Below are positions 6,654 through 14,409 of a stretch of 40,254 nucleotides of DNA, one piece after another. Under the pieces are notes generated by a model. It did not search any database. It worked only from the letters and a program-made list of their open reading frames with translations, and was not told the origin of the DNA. The stretch is from IMG/VR virus record IMGVR_UViG_3300029309_000074, positions 1-40,254 of that record; one strand, given 5' to 3'. The position numbers were made by a program, and so were the translations under genes. The number at the start of each line of letters is the position of its first letter. Position 1 is the first letter of the stretch. Source of the DNA: a virus.

Positions 6654-8799
6654 TATCGTCGTAGTCGATATCGAAAGGTGGGGTAACATTTATAATCCAA
6701 ACTTTACCACTTCCCTTCCCTACAGATTTTATTGGCCTAATATCTAAATTAGTCCTCCCAGCATCTTCAAGGTGAGATAGTCCGTTTCTGACGAATTCTA
6801 ATTTATTAGATGCTCCAAGTGCTCGCCCGTTGTTGTAAGTATGTATAGCTACTTGAAATTCTGTGATCGTCCCGCGCCACTCTTCCATTTGATCATTTTG
6901 TTCTCTGCAAGCTTTCGCAAAGAAATCTACTAGCTCTGCGACTTGAGATCTACTGGAGTTGTCATATGCAGCATACGCAATACTTTTGTCTATGAAGCTT
7001 TTAACGCCAAATCTATCGTCATCAATCACTTCTTCAGGAGGTTTCCAATCTAGCAACCACTTAAGGAAATAAGGCATTTCAATTTCTATAGTCTCTTCTA
7101 GAGCATGTTTCTTGGGGAACATAAAAGGTTTAGCACACACTTTGTATGCCATGATTTTATCTTTGTTACTTGAGTCTAAAGTTGGAATAACACTCATAGA
7201 GTTTGCATCATCATTAAGACTTACAATAATCCTACCTGCCCATGGTAGCGTCACGGCATCCGCATACTTTGCCATAAACTGTATTTTTGGATTAGCCACT
7301 CCTCTTTTAATAAGTTCTGTGGCTTTCCTTTGATCTTGAAAAGAAGCTGCACTAACAGTGTCATCGATTACCCAAGCCGCAGCACGACCCAAATCTTTAT
7401 TAAATTTAGTGCCCCCAGATAAGTAATCACTTGCGTCTGCGTAACCACCAACGGAAGCTGCTATTATCTTATTAGACAGTAATGTTTTGCCACGTTTAGC
7501 TGGGCCTACAAGAATACATGCTTGTCCTTGATCCTCCTGATTCAATAAAAAAGCGCGATAGAACCTTTGAAACCAAGCAAAGAAATAGTATTTGGTTCTA
7601 ATACGAGTAGAGTCCACAAAAAATTGATCAAAGAATCTCTCAAGAAAAGGCCACTTTTCAAAGTCTCCAGTCTCTGCCGGAGTAATCGGAGCAACGGTAG
7701 CTGAGTTCAGTATTTGCATTCCGTTAAAGGAAACCACTCTTTGGTCTCTTCTGAATACTACAGGGGCAATTTCGTCTATTCTGTTTTGATTACTAATTAC
7801 GATAATAGCATTTTCAACCTCAGATATGTTCTCTCCTTTCTTAGCTCTATTCTTAAAACCCCTTTGTCGTAGTTCGAGAATAACTTGATCCCTTGGGATA
7901 GGCTTGGCTGTGCCATTTAAAAGCTTAAAGAACTGTCTTCCATTAAACCAATATTCATCTAACAGATCCCCCATTTTCTGCTGCTCAAAGTCTTTGACAA
8001 AAGCAGACCCAAAAATATCTCTCCAAGACATCCAACCTTTGTCACGATCTGAGTAAACAATCATGCCATCTTCAAATACTTGGCAACCTTCTCTATCAAT
8101 CCCGTCATCTATCCAAAACAAAGGACCCCTAGACCCAACTTCAAATTCTCCTATCCACCTATTCGGAAATCTATTTTCCACTTCTGACGCAATCCTATCT
8201 ATAGGTATAGATGTATCTTTAGATTGAGGAGGGTTAGCTTTCGCAGCCTTAAATAAAGCAGTTTGAACTAAAGCATTAGGAACTTTACCACCAAGATTAA
8301 CCCAATCCTCCCCTGCTTCAAAATACTGAGACGGATTTTCTGACTTAACATCATAGCCTGCAAAAACTCTATGGAACTCAATTGCTCTTTTAAGTTCCTT
8401 CATAAATGGTTTGTAGAGAGAGTGCTCAATCGACAGGCACTCCTCAAACTCGTAGCACAATCTAATGTATCCGCTATTAGTCCTAGCTCTCCAGCTAGGC
8501 ATACACTTAGATGATTTAGCCGCTATGATATCATCAACATTTGCCCAGTCCACTGGAGCATCATAATCAGCAGCTACTCCATATACTTTTGCTACTTTGT
8601 TTTCTCCTTCTATTCTACAAAGAGGACTAAATCCTTCGGCCAAGGAAAAAAAACAATGATCTGTAGATTTTTTTCCGCACCATTCCCGATACTCTGCTTT
8701 TGAAGCAAATTGAGGTTTAGGTTGCAGCAAGACTTGCGACATATCATCGCAAGCGATACACGCTTTTTCCCGCAAGTTTTTAATGTATTTGTATTTCAT
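6619..8799 (-). CDS. Bifunctional AEP-type primase and SF3-type helicase
   Basis: 726 aa. N-terminal module: YGVAADYDAP (about residues 73-82) carries the D-x-D-like metal motif of archaeo-eukaryotic primases, followed by RTNSGYIRLCYEF and AGYDVKSENPSQYFEAGEDW, which fit the later AEP motifs. C-terminal module: Walker A GPAKRGKT (about 431-438), Walker B AWVIDDT (about 475) and a sensor strand IIVSLNDD (about 525), as in D5/SF3-type phage replicative helicases. It should unwind DNA and lay primers for the family A polymerase encoded directly upstream; the two genes overlap by 4 nt (ATGA at 8796-8799). The gene ends inside the convergent nuclease-like gene. Confidence 0.85.
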   Translation of the reverse strand: MKYKYIKNLREKACIACDDMSQVLLQPKPQFASKAEYREWCGKKSTDHCFFSLAEGFSPLCRIEGENKVAKVYGVAADYDAPVDWANVDDIIAAKSSKCMPSWRARTNSGYIRLCYEFEECLSIEHSLYKPFMKELKRAIEFHRVFAGYDVKSENPSQYFEAGEDWVNLGGKVPNALVQTALFKAAKANPPQSKDTSIPIDRIASEVENRFPNRWIGEFEVGSRGPLFWIDDGIDREGCQVFEDGMIVYSDRDKGWMSWRDIFGSAFVKDFEQQKMGDLLDEYWFNGRQFFKLLNGTAKPIPRDQVILELRQRGFKNRAKKGENISEVENAIIVISNQNRIDEIAPVVFRRDQRVVSFNGMQILNSATVAPITPAETGDFEKWPFLERFFDQFFVDSTRIRTKYYFFAWFQRFYRAFLLNQEDQGQACILVGPAKRGKTLLSNKIIAASVGGYADASDYLSGGTKFNKDLGRAAAWVIDDTVSAASFQDQRKATELIKRGVANPKIQFMAKYADAVTLPWAGRIIVSLNDDANSMSVIPTLDSSNKDKIMAYKVCAKPFMFPKKHALEETIEIEMPYFLKWLLDWKPPEEVIDDDRFGVKSFIDKSIAYAAYDNSSRSQVAELVDFFAKACREQNDQMEEWRGTITEFQVAIHTYNNGRALGASNKLEFVRNGLSHLEDAGRTNLDIRPIKSVGKGSGKVWIINVTPPFDIDYDDITESSPSVVMK

Positions 8800-10586
8800 T
8801 TTTCGTATTTATTAAGAATTGCTCCTTCTGCACTAACAGGAATATCTGGTATCCATTCTGGTGGTGTAGACATAATTCCGATTATTTCATTTAGGGAATC
8901 TTGAGCTTTTTCTGTGTCCGTTTCCACAACCATTTCATCGTGAACGTGCATAATTATTTTATGACCAGCTTGGGATACTCTCAACATCATGTCCGTAAAT
9001 ATGTCTCTAGCTAAAGCTTGAGACGCATTCTCTGAAATCAAACCACCCCACAGACGAATGGTCATTTCTTTTCCGTGCCTTGGAACAGAACAAGTATACG
9101 AGCTAAACCCTGTTTGATCTTCCCAGTTTTTAATTTTCCCATAGTTAAGATTTCTCCCACTAGGAAGATCTACAATAAAATCAGTATCTATTTTTTTGTT
9201 AGCTTCGTGCGCTTTAGCTATTAAGTGATTATATTTAGACCAGAGTTTAGTGACGCTAGGCATAGATGTTCGATATCTTTGAACATTCTTTTTCGCTTCT
9301 TTTTCACCGATCCCAGAAATCTGAGCAAACCTTTTGTAACCTGCCCCATAGCCACAACCTAAAACCATTGTTTTGACCATGTGCCTAAGTTCAGAGTTTT
9401 GCTTTTTAAGAACGCCCATACTAGAAGGACCATTGCCCCATAACTTAAATCTAATAGCGAAAGCCTCATATATGTCTTCCTCCTTTTTAATCATCTCTAG
9501 CATCTCATTATCTTTAGCGAGCCAGCAAAGTGTGCGCACTTCGATTTGAGACAGGTCCACAACAACAAGACTTTTGCCCTTATTTGGAGAGATTAAGTGT
9601 CTTAGGTTGACCCCAAACATTTCGCCTCTTGGCAAGTTCTGAAGGTTTAAGTTACCACCTCCTCCTGAAAATCTTCCAGTGTGTGCTCCAAAATACATCA
9701 TGCCGCCATAATATCTTCTGTCCGGCATGGTTGCTAAAGAGAAGCTCTCTAACTTTTTCTTAATAGAATTTATCCTCCTCCAGTTTTTAACAGCTCTGAT
9801 CCAGGAAAATTTTCCTTCGTTATCTTCGATCCATTTTTGAGAATCTGGATCGTTCTCGGCGAGACTGACGGGCGGTGTTAAACCAACTTTTTTACATTCC
9901 TCGTCAAAGGCAGCTCGACTTAAAAGTGGTTTTTCACCATTCCAAGGAATTTGCTCTTCTGCATTAAAGAGTGCTAAAGCTATGATTTCCTTCTGCTTAT
10001 CGAGAAGCTCGATATCAATTGGAATTCCTCCCTGAACAATTTTTCTATTTAAGGCGCTTATTGTTCTTTCAGATTCAGGCCACTTATCTTGAAGTGATTC
10101 CCACAGCCTGAGACATAAAACACTATCCTTGAGAGCATATTCACTTACCTCCTCCTTAAATTCTTCACTCATATCTTCCCACCTTTTCCCTGACATATTG
10201 TCCCTAGTAGATTTATCGACGGTCAAATCAAATAATTTAGCTGTCGATCCTTTTAATGATCTAGGGAGCTTGCAATAAGCTGCAAGGTCAGCCGTACAGT
10301 GCCATGCTTCAGGCTGACATTCAGGCCACCAGTTACAGGATACACCATACAAGTAGAGAGTTTCATCAAATGAAGCATTGTGAGAAAGAACTATTGCTCC
10401 ATTAAGTTTACCCCAATCAAAGTCCTTTGGGTGTCCTACAAATTCGGTTTCTTCATTGCCTACTACAGACACCATGTAGGCATCAAAAGATGGGTGGCTG
10501 AAGTATCCTAATGGACCGAGGTTCTTAATCGAACACTCTTTGTCATAATAGGTCTCAAAGTCTACGGCGAATATTTTTTCTGTCAT
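8796..10586 (-). CDS. polA: Family A DNA polymerase with 3'-5' exonuclease domain
   Basis: 596 aa. Proofreading domain: DFET (9-12, Exo I), HNASFD (69-74, Exo II), Y150-xxx-D154 (Exo III). Polymerase domain: TGRFSGG (303-309), motif A VVDLSQIE with Asp344, O-helix R401-xxx-K405-xxx-L409-G-xx-Y413-G, and motif C HDE (549-551). There is no 5'-3' exonuclease domain, as usual for phage PolA. Aligning the O-helix with E. coli Pol I puts Leu409 at position 762, the marine-virus Leu762 type. It replicates the phage genome with the primase-helicase encoded next. A strong hairpin covers its ribosome-binding region; see the separate entry. Confidence 0.93.
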   Translation of the reverse strand: MTEKIFAVDFETYYDKECSIKNLGPLGYFSHPSFDAYMVSVVGNEETEFVGHPKDFDWGKLNGAIVLSHNASFDETLYLYGVSCNWWPECQPEAWHCTADLAAYCKLPRSLKGSTAKLFDLTVDKSTRDNMSGKRWEDMSEEFKEEVSEYALKDSVLCLRLWESLQDKWPESERTISALNRKIVQGGIPIDIELLDKQKEIIALALFNAEEQIPWNGEKPLLSRAAFDEECKKVGLTPPVSLAENDPDSQKWIEDNEGKFSWIRAVKNWRRINSIKKKLESFSLATMPDRRYYGGMMYFGAHTGRFSGGGGNLNLQNLPRGEMFGVNLRHLISPNKGKSLVVVDLSQIEVRTLCWLAKDNEMLEMIKKEEDIYEAFAIRFKLWGNGPSSMGVLKKQNSELRHMVKTMVLGCGYGAGYKRFAQISGIGEKEAKKNVQRYRTSMPSVTKLWSKYNHLIAKAHEANKKIDTDFIVDLPSGRNLNYGKIKNWEDQTGFSSYTCSVPRHGKEMTIRLWGGLISENASQALARDIFTDMMLRVSQAGHKIIMHVHDEMVVETDTEKAQDSLNEIIGIMSTPPEWIPDIPVSAEGAILNKYEK

Positions 10587-10594
10587 ATTAAAAT

Positions 10595-10642
10595 ACCCCC
10601 CTCGCCCTCGATATGAATGACTCTATTGAGGACAAGGGGGGT
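10595..10642 (-). promoter_or_regulatory. RNA hairpin over the DNA polymerase ribosome-binding site
   Basis: In leftward RNA the arm at 10642-10625 (ACCCCCCTTGTCCTCAAT) can pair with the arm at 10612-10595 (ATCGAGGGCGAGGGGGGT) around a 12-nt loop. I count 15 Watson-Crick pairs, two G-U pairs and one A-C mismatch over 18 positions. The 3' arm holds GAGGGGGG, the only Shine-Dalgarno-like sequence, and the stem ends 8 nt before the polymerase ATG (10586). The two transitions are wobble pairs only in leftward RNA, which argues for function in that strand. The expected effect is masking of translation start, as in the autoregulated T4 gene 43 operator. No U-run follows, so a terminator is unlikely. 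Confidence 0.6.
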
Positions 10643-10725
10643 GACATGGGCTTTTATGCGATTACCCAAAGGTGATGAAATTAACCAGCTACAAAGCAAA
10701 GCCGCCGCATTACCTAAGTTTTATT

Positions 10726-10911
10726 TTAGTTATCTTCCAACTTAATTTCTTCCTGTTTCGGGAGAGATTTTAATATGTTTTGATAACCGTCTAAAAGTAC
10801 GTTGTTTGCTTCAACGGCTTTCATAGACTCAGCAACTAGCTCTTCTAGTTTCACTAAAGTTGCTTTTGTAGCAGCTATTTCTTTTTCGTATACTTCTCTC
10901 TCCGATATCAT
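10726..10911 (-). CDS. Small coiled-coil protein
   Basis: 61 aa, almost wholly helical and heptad-like (EIAATKATLVKLEELVAESMKAVEANNVLLDGYQNILKSL), with an acidic tail EEIKLEDN. Its ATG overlaps the stop of the gene upstream (ATGA at 10908-10911), so translation is probably coupled to the candidate ssDNA-binding protein. It has no known motif. It lies between that gene and the hairpin ahead of the polymerase, so it may be a partner or accessory factor of the replication complex; this is inference. Confidence 0.6.
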   Translation of the reverse strand: MISEREVYEKEIAATKATLVKLEELVAESMKAVEANNVLLDGYQNILKSLPKQEEIKLEDN

Positions 10912-11597
10912 TTCAAAAGAATCCCTTCTTTAAGATATTTCAAAACGGATTTGCTTGGGGCAAAAAATTCATCTTTGCCGTCTTTGCCTTTACGTTTTGC
11001 CTTCGATATCATCGCTGTGTGGTAAGTGACACCCCCAGTGATTTCGTGAGTGCTTAATGACCACACGTAGTCGTGCAGACTTCCTTGAGGATTAAACTTT
11101 TGATACGTGTAAAGCGTCTTAAAAACATTTTTGTAAGCAAGCTTCTGAACCCGTATTTTGAATATGCCATAGTGATCATCCCCGATGCGCATCTGAAAAT
11201 CAGTTGGGTCAACACTTTCTGGATGTTTGATTAGCATCGTAATGTTTGCAGCTTCCTGCACTTTATGCTGGGAGCTTTTTTTAAGCTCGTGCATTTCTTC
11301 TTTAGTGTAGACCTTATTCTCTGAGCCAGTGGGGTTGTTTCGATTGAATGGTGTTTCCTCAAACCAAAATTTTTCACACTGTAGAGGAATAACTTCAAGA
11401 GGAGTATTTGGTGCGGCTAGTAAACACCTTTTATCAATTGTAATTGATCCGAATTCTGGGTCTTCGCCGTCAATTGAGTATGTTGAAGACGATTGAAAGA
11501 TTTGAATCCAAGGTATATTTAGATCGTCTTGATCGGCTGCATCGTTAAAAAATATTAACTTATATTCTGGTTTCTTTGTTGCTAGTTCTGATGACAT
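10908..11597 (-). CDS. Hypothetical replication protein, candidate ssDNA-binding protein
   Basis: 229 aa with no motif I can assign with confidence. It is soluble and rich in aromatic and basic residues in its second half (KIRVQKLAYKNVFKTLYTYQKF), compatible with an OB-like or other ssDNA-binding surface, but it lacks the acidic C-terminal tail of typical SSB or T7 gp2.5. It lies between the Cas4-like nuclease and the polymerase, where phages often keep their ssDNA-binding protein, and is the first gene after a promoter-like site. Abundant ssDNA-binding or recombination-mediator roles are therefore plausible; structure prediction would decide. Confidence 0.5.
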   Translation of the reverse strand: MSSELATKKPEYKLIFFNDAADQDDLNIPWIQIFQSSSTYSIDGEDPEFGSITIDKRCLLAAPNTPLEVIPLQCEKFWFEETPFNRNNPTGSENKVYTKEEMHELKKSSQHKVQEAANITMLIKHPESVDPTDFQMRIGDDHYGIFKIRVQKLAYKNVFKTLYTYQKFNPQGSLHDYVWSLSTHEITGGVTYHTAMISKAKRKGKDGKDEFFAPSKSVLKYLKEGILLK

Positions 11598-11618
11598 ATT
11601 AGTTTAGTTACGTTTTAT

Positions 11619-11647
11619 TTATTATTACTTATTACTTCTCAAGACAA
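11619..11647 (-). promoter_or_regulatory. Leftward sigma70-like promoter for the replication genes
   Basis: Read leftward: TTGTCT (11647-11642), a 17-bp spacer, TAATAA (11624-11619). The predicted start at about 11611 lies some 14 nt before the ATG at 11597. The -35 overlaps the end of the upstream Cas4-like gene. The spacer contains the near-repeat AGTAATAAGTAATA. It would add transcription of the ssDNA-binding candidate, the coiled-coil gene, polymerase and primase. Confidence 0.35.
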
Positions 11648-12763
11648 GGTGTGCCTTGGGGAAGATCTTTCAATCACTCCTGCTTCTTGACAGGACTCAA
11701 GAAAGTTTTCAGCCTGTGCTTTTTTTGCACCTTTTTCTGCCTGATCGCCAACTACTTTGGCGACTTTTGCAACAGGGATACTTACTTGTGATAAAATCTG
11801 CTCTGCGTTTAGTCCATATTCTTTAGCTATAGCAAAAAAGGTAGATTGATCTACAACTTTTCTTGCGCCGTTAGATGCTTTTAATTCCAAGTTCGGAAAT
11901 TCCATACCTTCTTGGGCTAGTTTCACTGCTCTTTTTTTAAATCGTTCCGCCCAATTTGTAACAATCTTACTTATTGCCCATAGCTGCTCTATTATTTGAG
12001 GATCATCAACCTCTTCTAAATCAACATCTGGCAATTGTGGGTTTATCTTTTTAGCAACCTCTACGACTAATCCTCCAAGTGCAGGGCAAACATCTTCAAA
12101 TTTACAGAACCTACAATTGATAGTTGGAGTTAAGTCCTCTGGTAAAGGGTGCCCATCCTCCCACAATGGACGAACTTTTTCTGCTTTTAGAATTACCTTT
12201 GACAGCTCATCTACCAGATCATCAAGCTGATCTCTTTTAAAAGAGTGCTCAAGAATTTCATTCCGTTGGGGTATAAAAAATACAAATGTTATTTGTTTGA
12301 GGTTTGGGAACTTTTGAAAGCACCCAATTGTGTATGCTTTTGATTGCCAGTTTTGATCTGGTGTATCAATTTTTGAGATGCCCGTTTTATAATCAATCAA
12401 GACAGCTTCATCTCCGTAAACATTTAAAAAATCACAAGTGCCAAAAGTCGATGTCCCGTTTAAGTCTATGTCCAAAAGTATCTCAGAATAACTATCTGTG
12501 AGAGTTGAAGGATCAAATGATTCTAAGTAGTTATTTTGATCGGAGCAAATTTCCTCATAGATTTGTAATTCTTTTTCCGACTGAAGATTTGAAGGGTCTC
12601 TAATCTCAATAGCTTCATGAATTCTTGTGCCCATTTCCGCAGCGGCGTTTGTGCCTTCCCTGCCTTTGTATCCAGAGCACCCAGCTACATATTTCAAGGA
12701 ACTGGGAGAAAACTCAGCATGCCCTCTGTCTGAGTGTGCCTGTTGATTCATGGCGCACAACAT
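11639..12763 (-). CDS. Cas4/RecB-like PD-(D/E)XK nuclease (DUF2800-like)
   Basis: 374 aa. Motifs in order: FSPSSLKYVAGCSGY (N-terminal motif with Cys29), GTRIHEAIE with His49, GTCDFL with Asp111, VLIDYKTG with Asp124 and Lys126 (the D-x-K pair), QNWQSKAY (RecB motif with Gln/Tyr), and a cluster CRFCKFEDVC near residues 218-227. This order is that of RecB-family/Cas4-like nucleases, matching DUF2800. The Cys cluster may hold an Fe-S cluster or zinc. A C-terminal extension is helical. The likely role is resection of DNA ends for recombination-dependent replication, beside a RuvC-like resolvase. ATG 12763 or 12751 could be the start. Confidence 0.75.
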   Translation of the reverse strand: MLCAMNQQAHSDRGHAEFSPSSLKYVAGCSGYKGREGTNAAAEMGTRIHEAIEIRDPSNLQSEKELQIYEEICSDQNNYLESFDPSTLTDSYSEILLDIDLNGTSTFGTCDFLNVYGDEAVLIDYKTGISKIDTPDQNWQSKAYTIGCFQKFPNLKQITFVFFIPQRNEILEHSFKRDQLDDLVDELSKVILKAEKVRPLWEDGHPLPEDLTPTINCRFCKFEDVCPALGGLVVEVAKKINPQLPDVDLEEVDDPQIIEQLWAISKIVTNWAERFKKRAVKLAQEGMEFPNLELKASNGARKVVDQSTFFAIAKEYGLNAEQILSQVSIPVAKVAKVVGDQAEKGAKKAQAENFLESCQEAGVIERSSPRHTLS

Positions 12764-12783
12764 GAACTACCGGCATTCAGAGG

Positions 12784-13281
12784 TCAACCTGTTTCTTCAA
12801 ATTTTTTTGACCTCAGTAGGTAAGTCGCTATTAAAAAAGCGTCAACAATCCCGTCATGGGGTGTCCTACACCTTTTGTTTTTTAGCCAACTTTCTTGCGG
12901 AGCTAGTCTCTCTGCTACATTCAAAGCAGCTATTTTAGTCATACCTTTTCCAGTATACCCAATCATTTCTTTCTGCCACTTATGCACCGATATGCGGCAC
13001 ACATCATACTCGTTAGACTCAGCTAAACCGACGAGCTTACCAAAGCTTAGAGCCATTGATCGTATAGCTTGGGAACTTTTTGCGTGAGCTAGTGGTTCTT
13101 CGATGGCTAAAGTAAATGGAGTGTTCAGGTCTAACACCCACCGTTTCACTTTTAATATATCTATTTCTTTTTTCTTAGAAACCTGCTTTGTAGGCATAGC
13201 AGTCTTAGCAATTACCCCTCCATCAAATTTTGATATGGCGCAGATTCCCCCGTTCAATCCGTTATCAATTCCTATAATCAA
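12784..13281 (-). CDS. RuvC-like Holliday junction resolvase, non-ATG start
   Basis: 165 aa. RNase H-fold resolvase motifs: IIGIDNG (Asp6), LAIEEP (Glu61/62) and PHDGIVDAFLIA (Asp143, Asp147), the four-acid site of RuvC and the pox/phage A22-like resolvases. It should cut branched DNA left by replication and recombination before packaging. The reading starts at TTG (13281) or an ATT one codon upstream; a TAA lies just before, and the next ATG (residue 29) would remove the first catalytic Asp, so a non-ATG start is almost forced. The start overlaps the stop of the upstream gene, so coupling may supply initiation. Confidence 0.8.
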   Translation of the reverse strand: MIIGIDNGLNGGICAISKFDGGVIAKTAMPTKQVSKKKEIDILKVKRWVLDLNTPFTLAIEEPLAHAKSSQAIRSMALSFGKLVGLAESNEYDVCRISVHKWQKEMIGYTGKGMTKIAALNVAERLAPQESWLKNKRCRTPHDGIVDAFLIATYLLRSKKFEETG

Positions 13282-13511
13282 AATAAATTAAGAGTAATAA
13301 TTAAACCATTGCCTTCAGCGGGACTGTAAACAAACACATTTTTCTTTAGTCCTTGAAGAAAAGCAACTTCTCTTGCGTTGCTCGGAATAACTCTATAAAA
13401 AGCCCCATCCAGTTCTTTTACTTTAAATGTAAAATCATTTTTTGTGGCTTTATCTTCCCGAATAAGAACCTTCGGATTATGAACAAGCTCTTTGCTTTTG
13501 AATAGAGTCAT
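13278..13511 (-). CDS. Small hypothetical protein
   Basis: 77 aa from ATG 13511, which shares one base with the upstream stop (TAATG). It is basic in the first 25 residues (KSKELVHNPKVLIREDKATK) and beta-rich after that (FTFKVKELDGAFYRVI... NVFVYSPAEGNGLIITLNLF). No family was recognised. It is coupled on both sides, to the 115-aa gene upstream and the RuvC-like resolvase downstream, so it probably belongs to the recombination set. Confidence 0.55.
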   Translation of the reverse strand: MTLFKSKELVHNPKVLIREDKATKNDFTFKVKELDGAFYRVIPSNAREVAFLQGLKKNVFVYSPAEGNGLIITLNLF

Positions 13512-13858
13512 TAGTTTTCCACGATACTTGTATCTAAGAAGCATGGAGAAGAAGGTCCTAAGTCAGATTCCATAATCTGACTAAGAGCAAACCTTGCATC
13601 TTTCTTAGATAACCCGTGCTCCTTTTGTAAAATTGAAATTGCAATAGAACTGCTATAGCAAGCAACAGGAGGTCCTTTTGCTTTTTCTACAATTCCTAGA
13701 AGAGCTTCCTCTAGCTGATTAAAGAAAACTATTTCTGCATAACAATCAGAGTTCTCTACATTTCCATCGACAATAGAAAAATAATTATGACTTCTTTTAG
13801 CATATGGATCTTCGTGTTCGTTGTAATCCCACGAAAAATTATCAAAGTTATTGATCAT
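13511..13858 (-). CDS. Hypothetical protein (115 aa)
   Basis: 115 aa, acidic, not recognised. The N-terminal 40 residues are Asn/Asp-rich, followed by helices (FNQLEEALLGIVEKAKG, ISILQKEHGLSKKDARFALSQIMES). The second part, with GLSKKDARFALSQIM, resembles a short helix-turn-helix without a clear match. It overlaps the small-terminase-like gene by 11 nt upstream and the 77-aa gene by 1 nt downstream, so all three are probably one message. Confidence 0.55.
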   Translation of the reverse strand: MINNFDNFSWDYNEHEDPYAKRSHNYFSIVDGNVENSDCYAEIVFFNQLEEALLGIVEKAKGPPVACYSSSIAISILQKEHGLSKKDARFALSQIMESDLGPSSPCFLDTSIVEN

Positions 13859-14381
13859 TGTTATTAATATCTATGATGGGTTCTTTACCTAAATCAGCCT
13901 TTCGATTGTTAAGTATCGATATATCAATGTGCATTTTACTCGAAGGCCCTCCCCCTGTTTTTGAATTAAGTCCTAAACTTCTCCGTATAATTTGATCTAA
14001 TTCTGAAAGTTCACGTACATTTTTAGGGCCGCGAATATTTTTCATACTATCTCTGGCTAGTTTAATACCCGCTGCCGCGATGTAATGCTGATACTGTTCA
14101 GCAGGACTATTCTGACTTTCTGAAATTTCATTGATTGTTTTTTCCTCTTCGATTCTTGCATCATGCTTTGCTAACATTACTGACTCATCAGTCATGTTTT
14201 CATAGTCCTCTTCATTTAAAGGCTGCGTATTTTTGCGTAAAGAAACATTATGTTTTTTAAACCAGCGCCTTACTGTTCCTGCGTGTACTCCTAATTCTTT
14301 TGCAATAGAGGAAGTTTTCCAATTAGCATGATACATTTCAATAGCACGTAGTTGAATTTCTTCTTTGGAATTGATAGGCAT
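13848..14381 (-). CDS. Terminase small subunit-like DNA-binding protein
   Basis: 177 aa from ATG 14381 (MPINSKEEIQ). A helix-turn-helix lies at residues 10-45: RAIEMYHANWKTSSIAKELGVHAGTVRRWFKKH with the turn at KELGVHAGT, as in transposase/small-terminase N-termini. A long helical region follows (AEQYQHYIAAAGIKLARDSM, LSELDQIIRRSLGL), suited to ring formation. Small terminases recognise the packaging site and load the large subunit. Its start codon is only 28 bp from that of the large terminase on the other strand, unlike the usual co-directional pair; this close pairing is my main support. A transcription regulator is the alternative. Confidence 0.65.
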   Translation of the reverse strand: MPINSKEEIQLRAIEMYHANWKTSSIAKELGVHAGTVRRWFKKHNVSLRKNTQPLNEEDYENMTDESVMLAKHDARIEEEKTINEISESQNSPAEQYQHYIAAAGIKLARDSMKNIRGPKNVRELSELDQIIRRSLGLNSKTGGGPSSKMHIDISILNNRKADLGKEPIIDINNNDQ

Positions 14382-14409
14382 AAATTTACGATTACGGTTT
14401 AACAAAAAT

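Noticed and set aside
10658-10747. Short rightward frame (29 aa) in the gap ahead of the polymerase
   Set aside because: Opposite to all neighbours, no ribosome-binding site, and the gap is better explained by the leftward hairpin.
11639-12763. Cas4-like nuclease as sign of a CRISPR system
   Set aside because: No array, Cas1 or Cas2; stand-alone members of this family are common in phage replication blocks.
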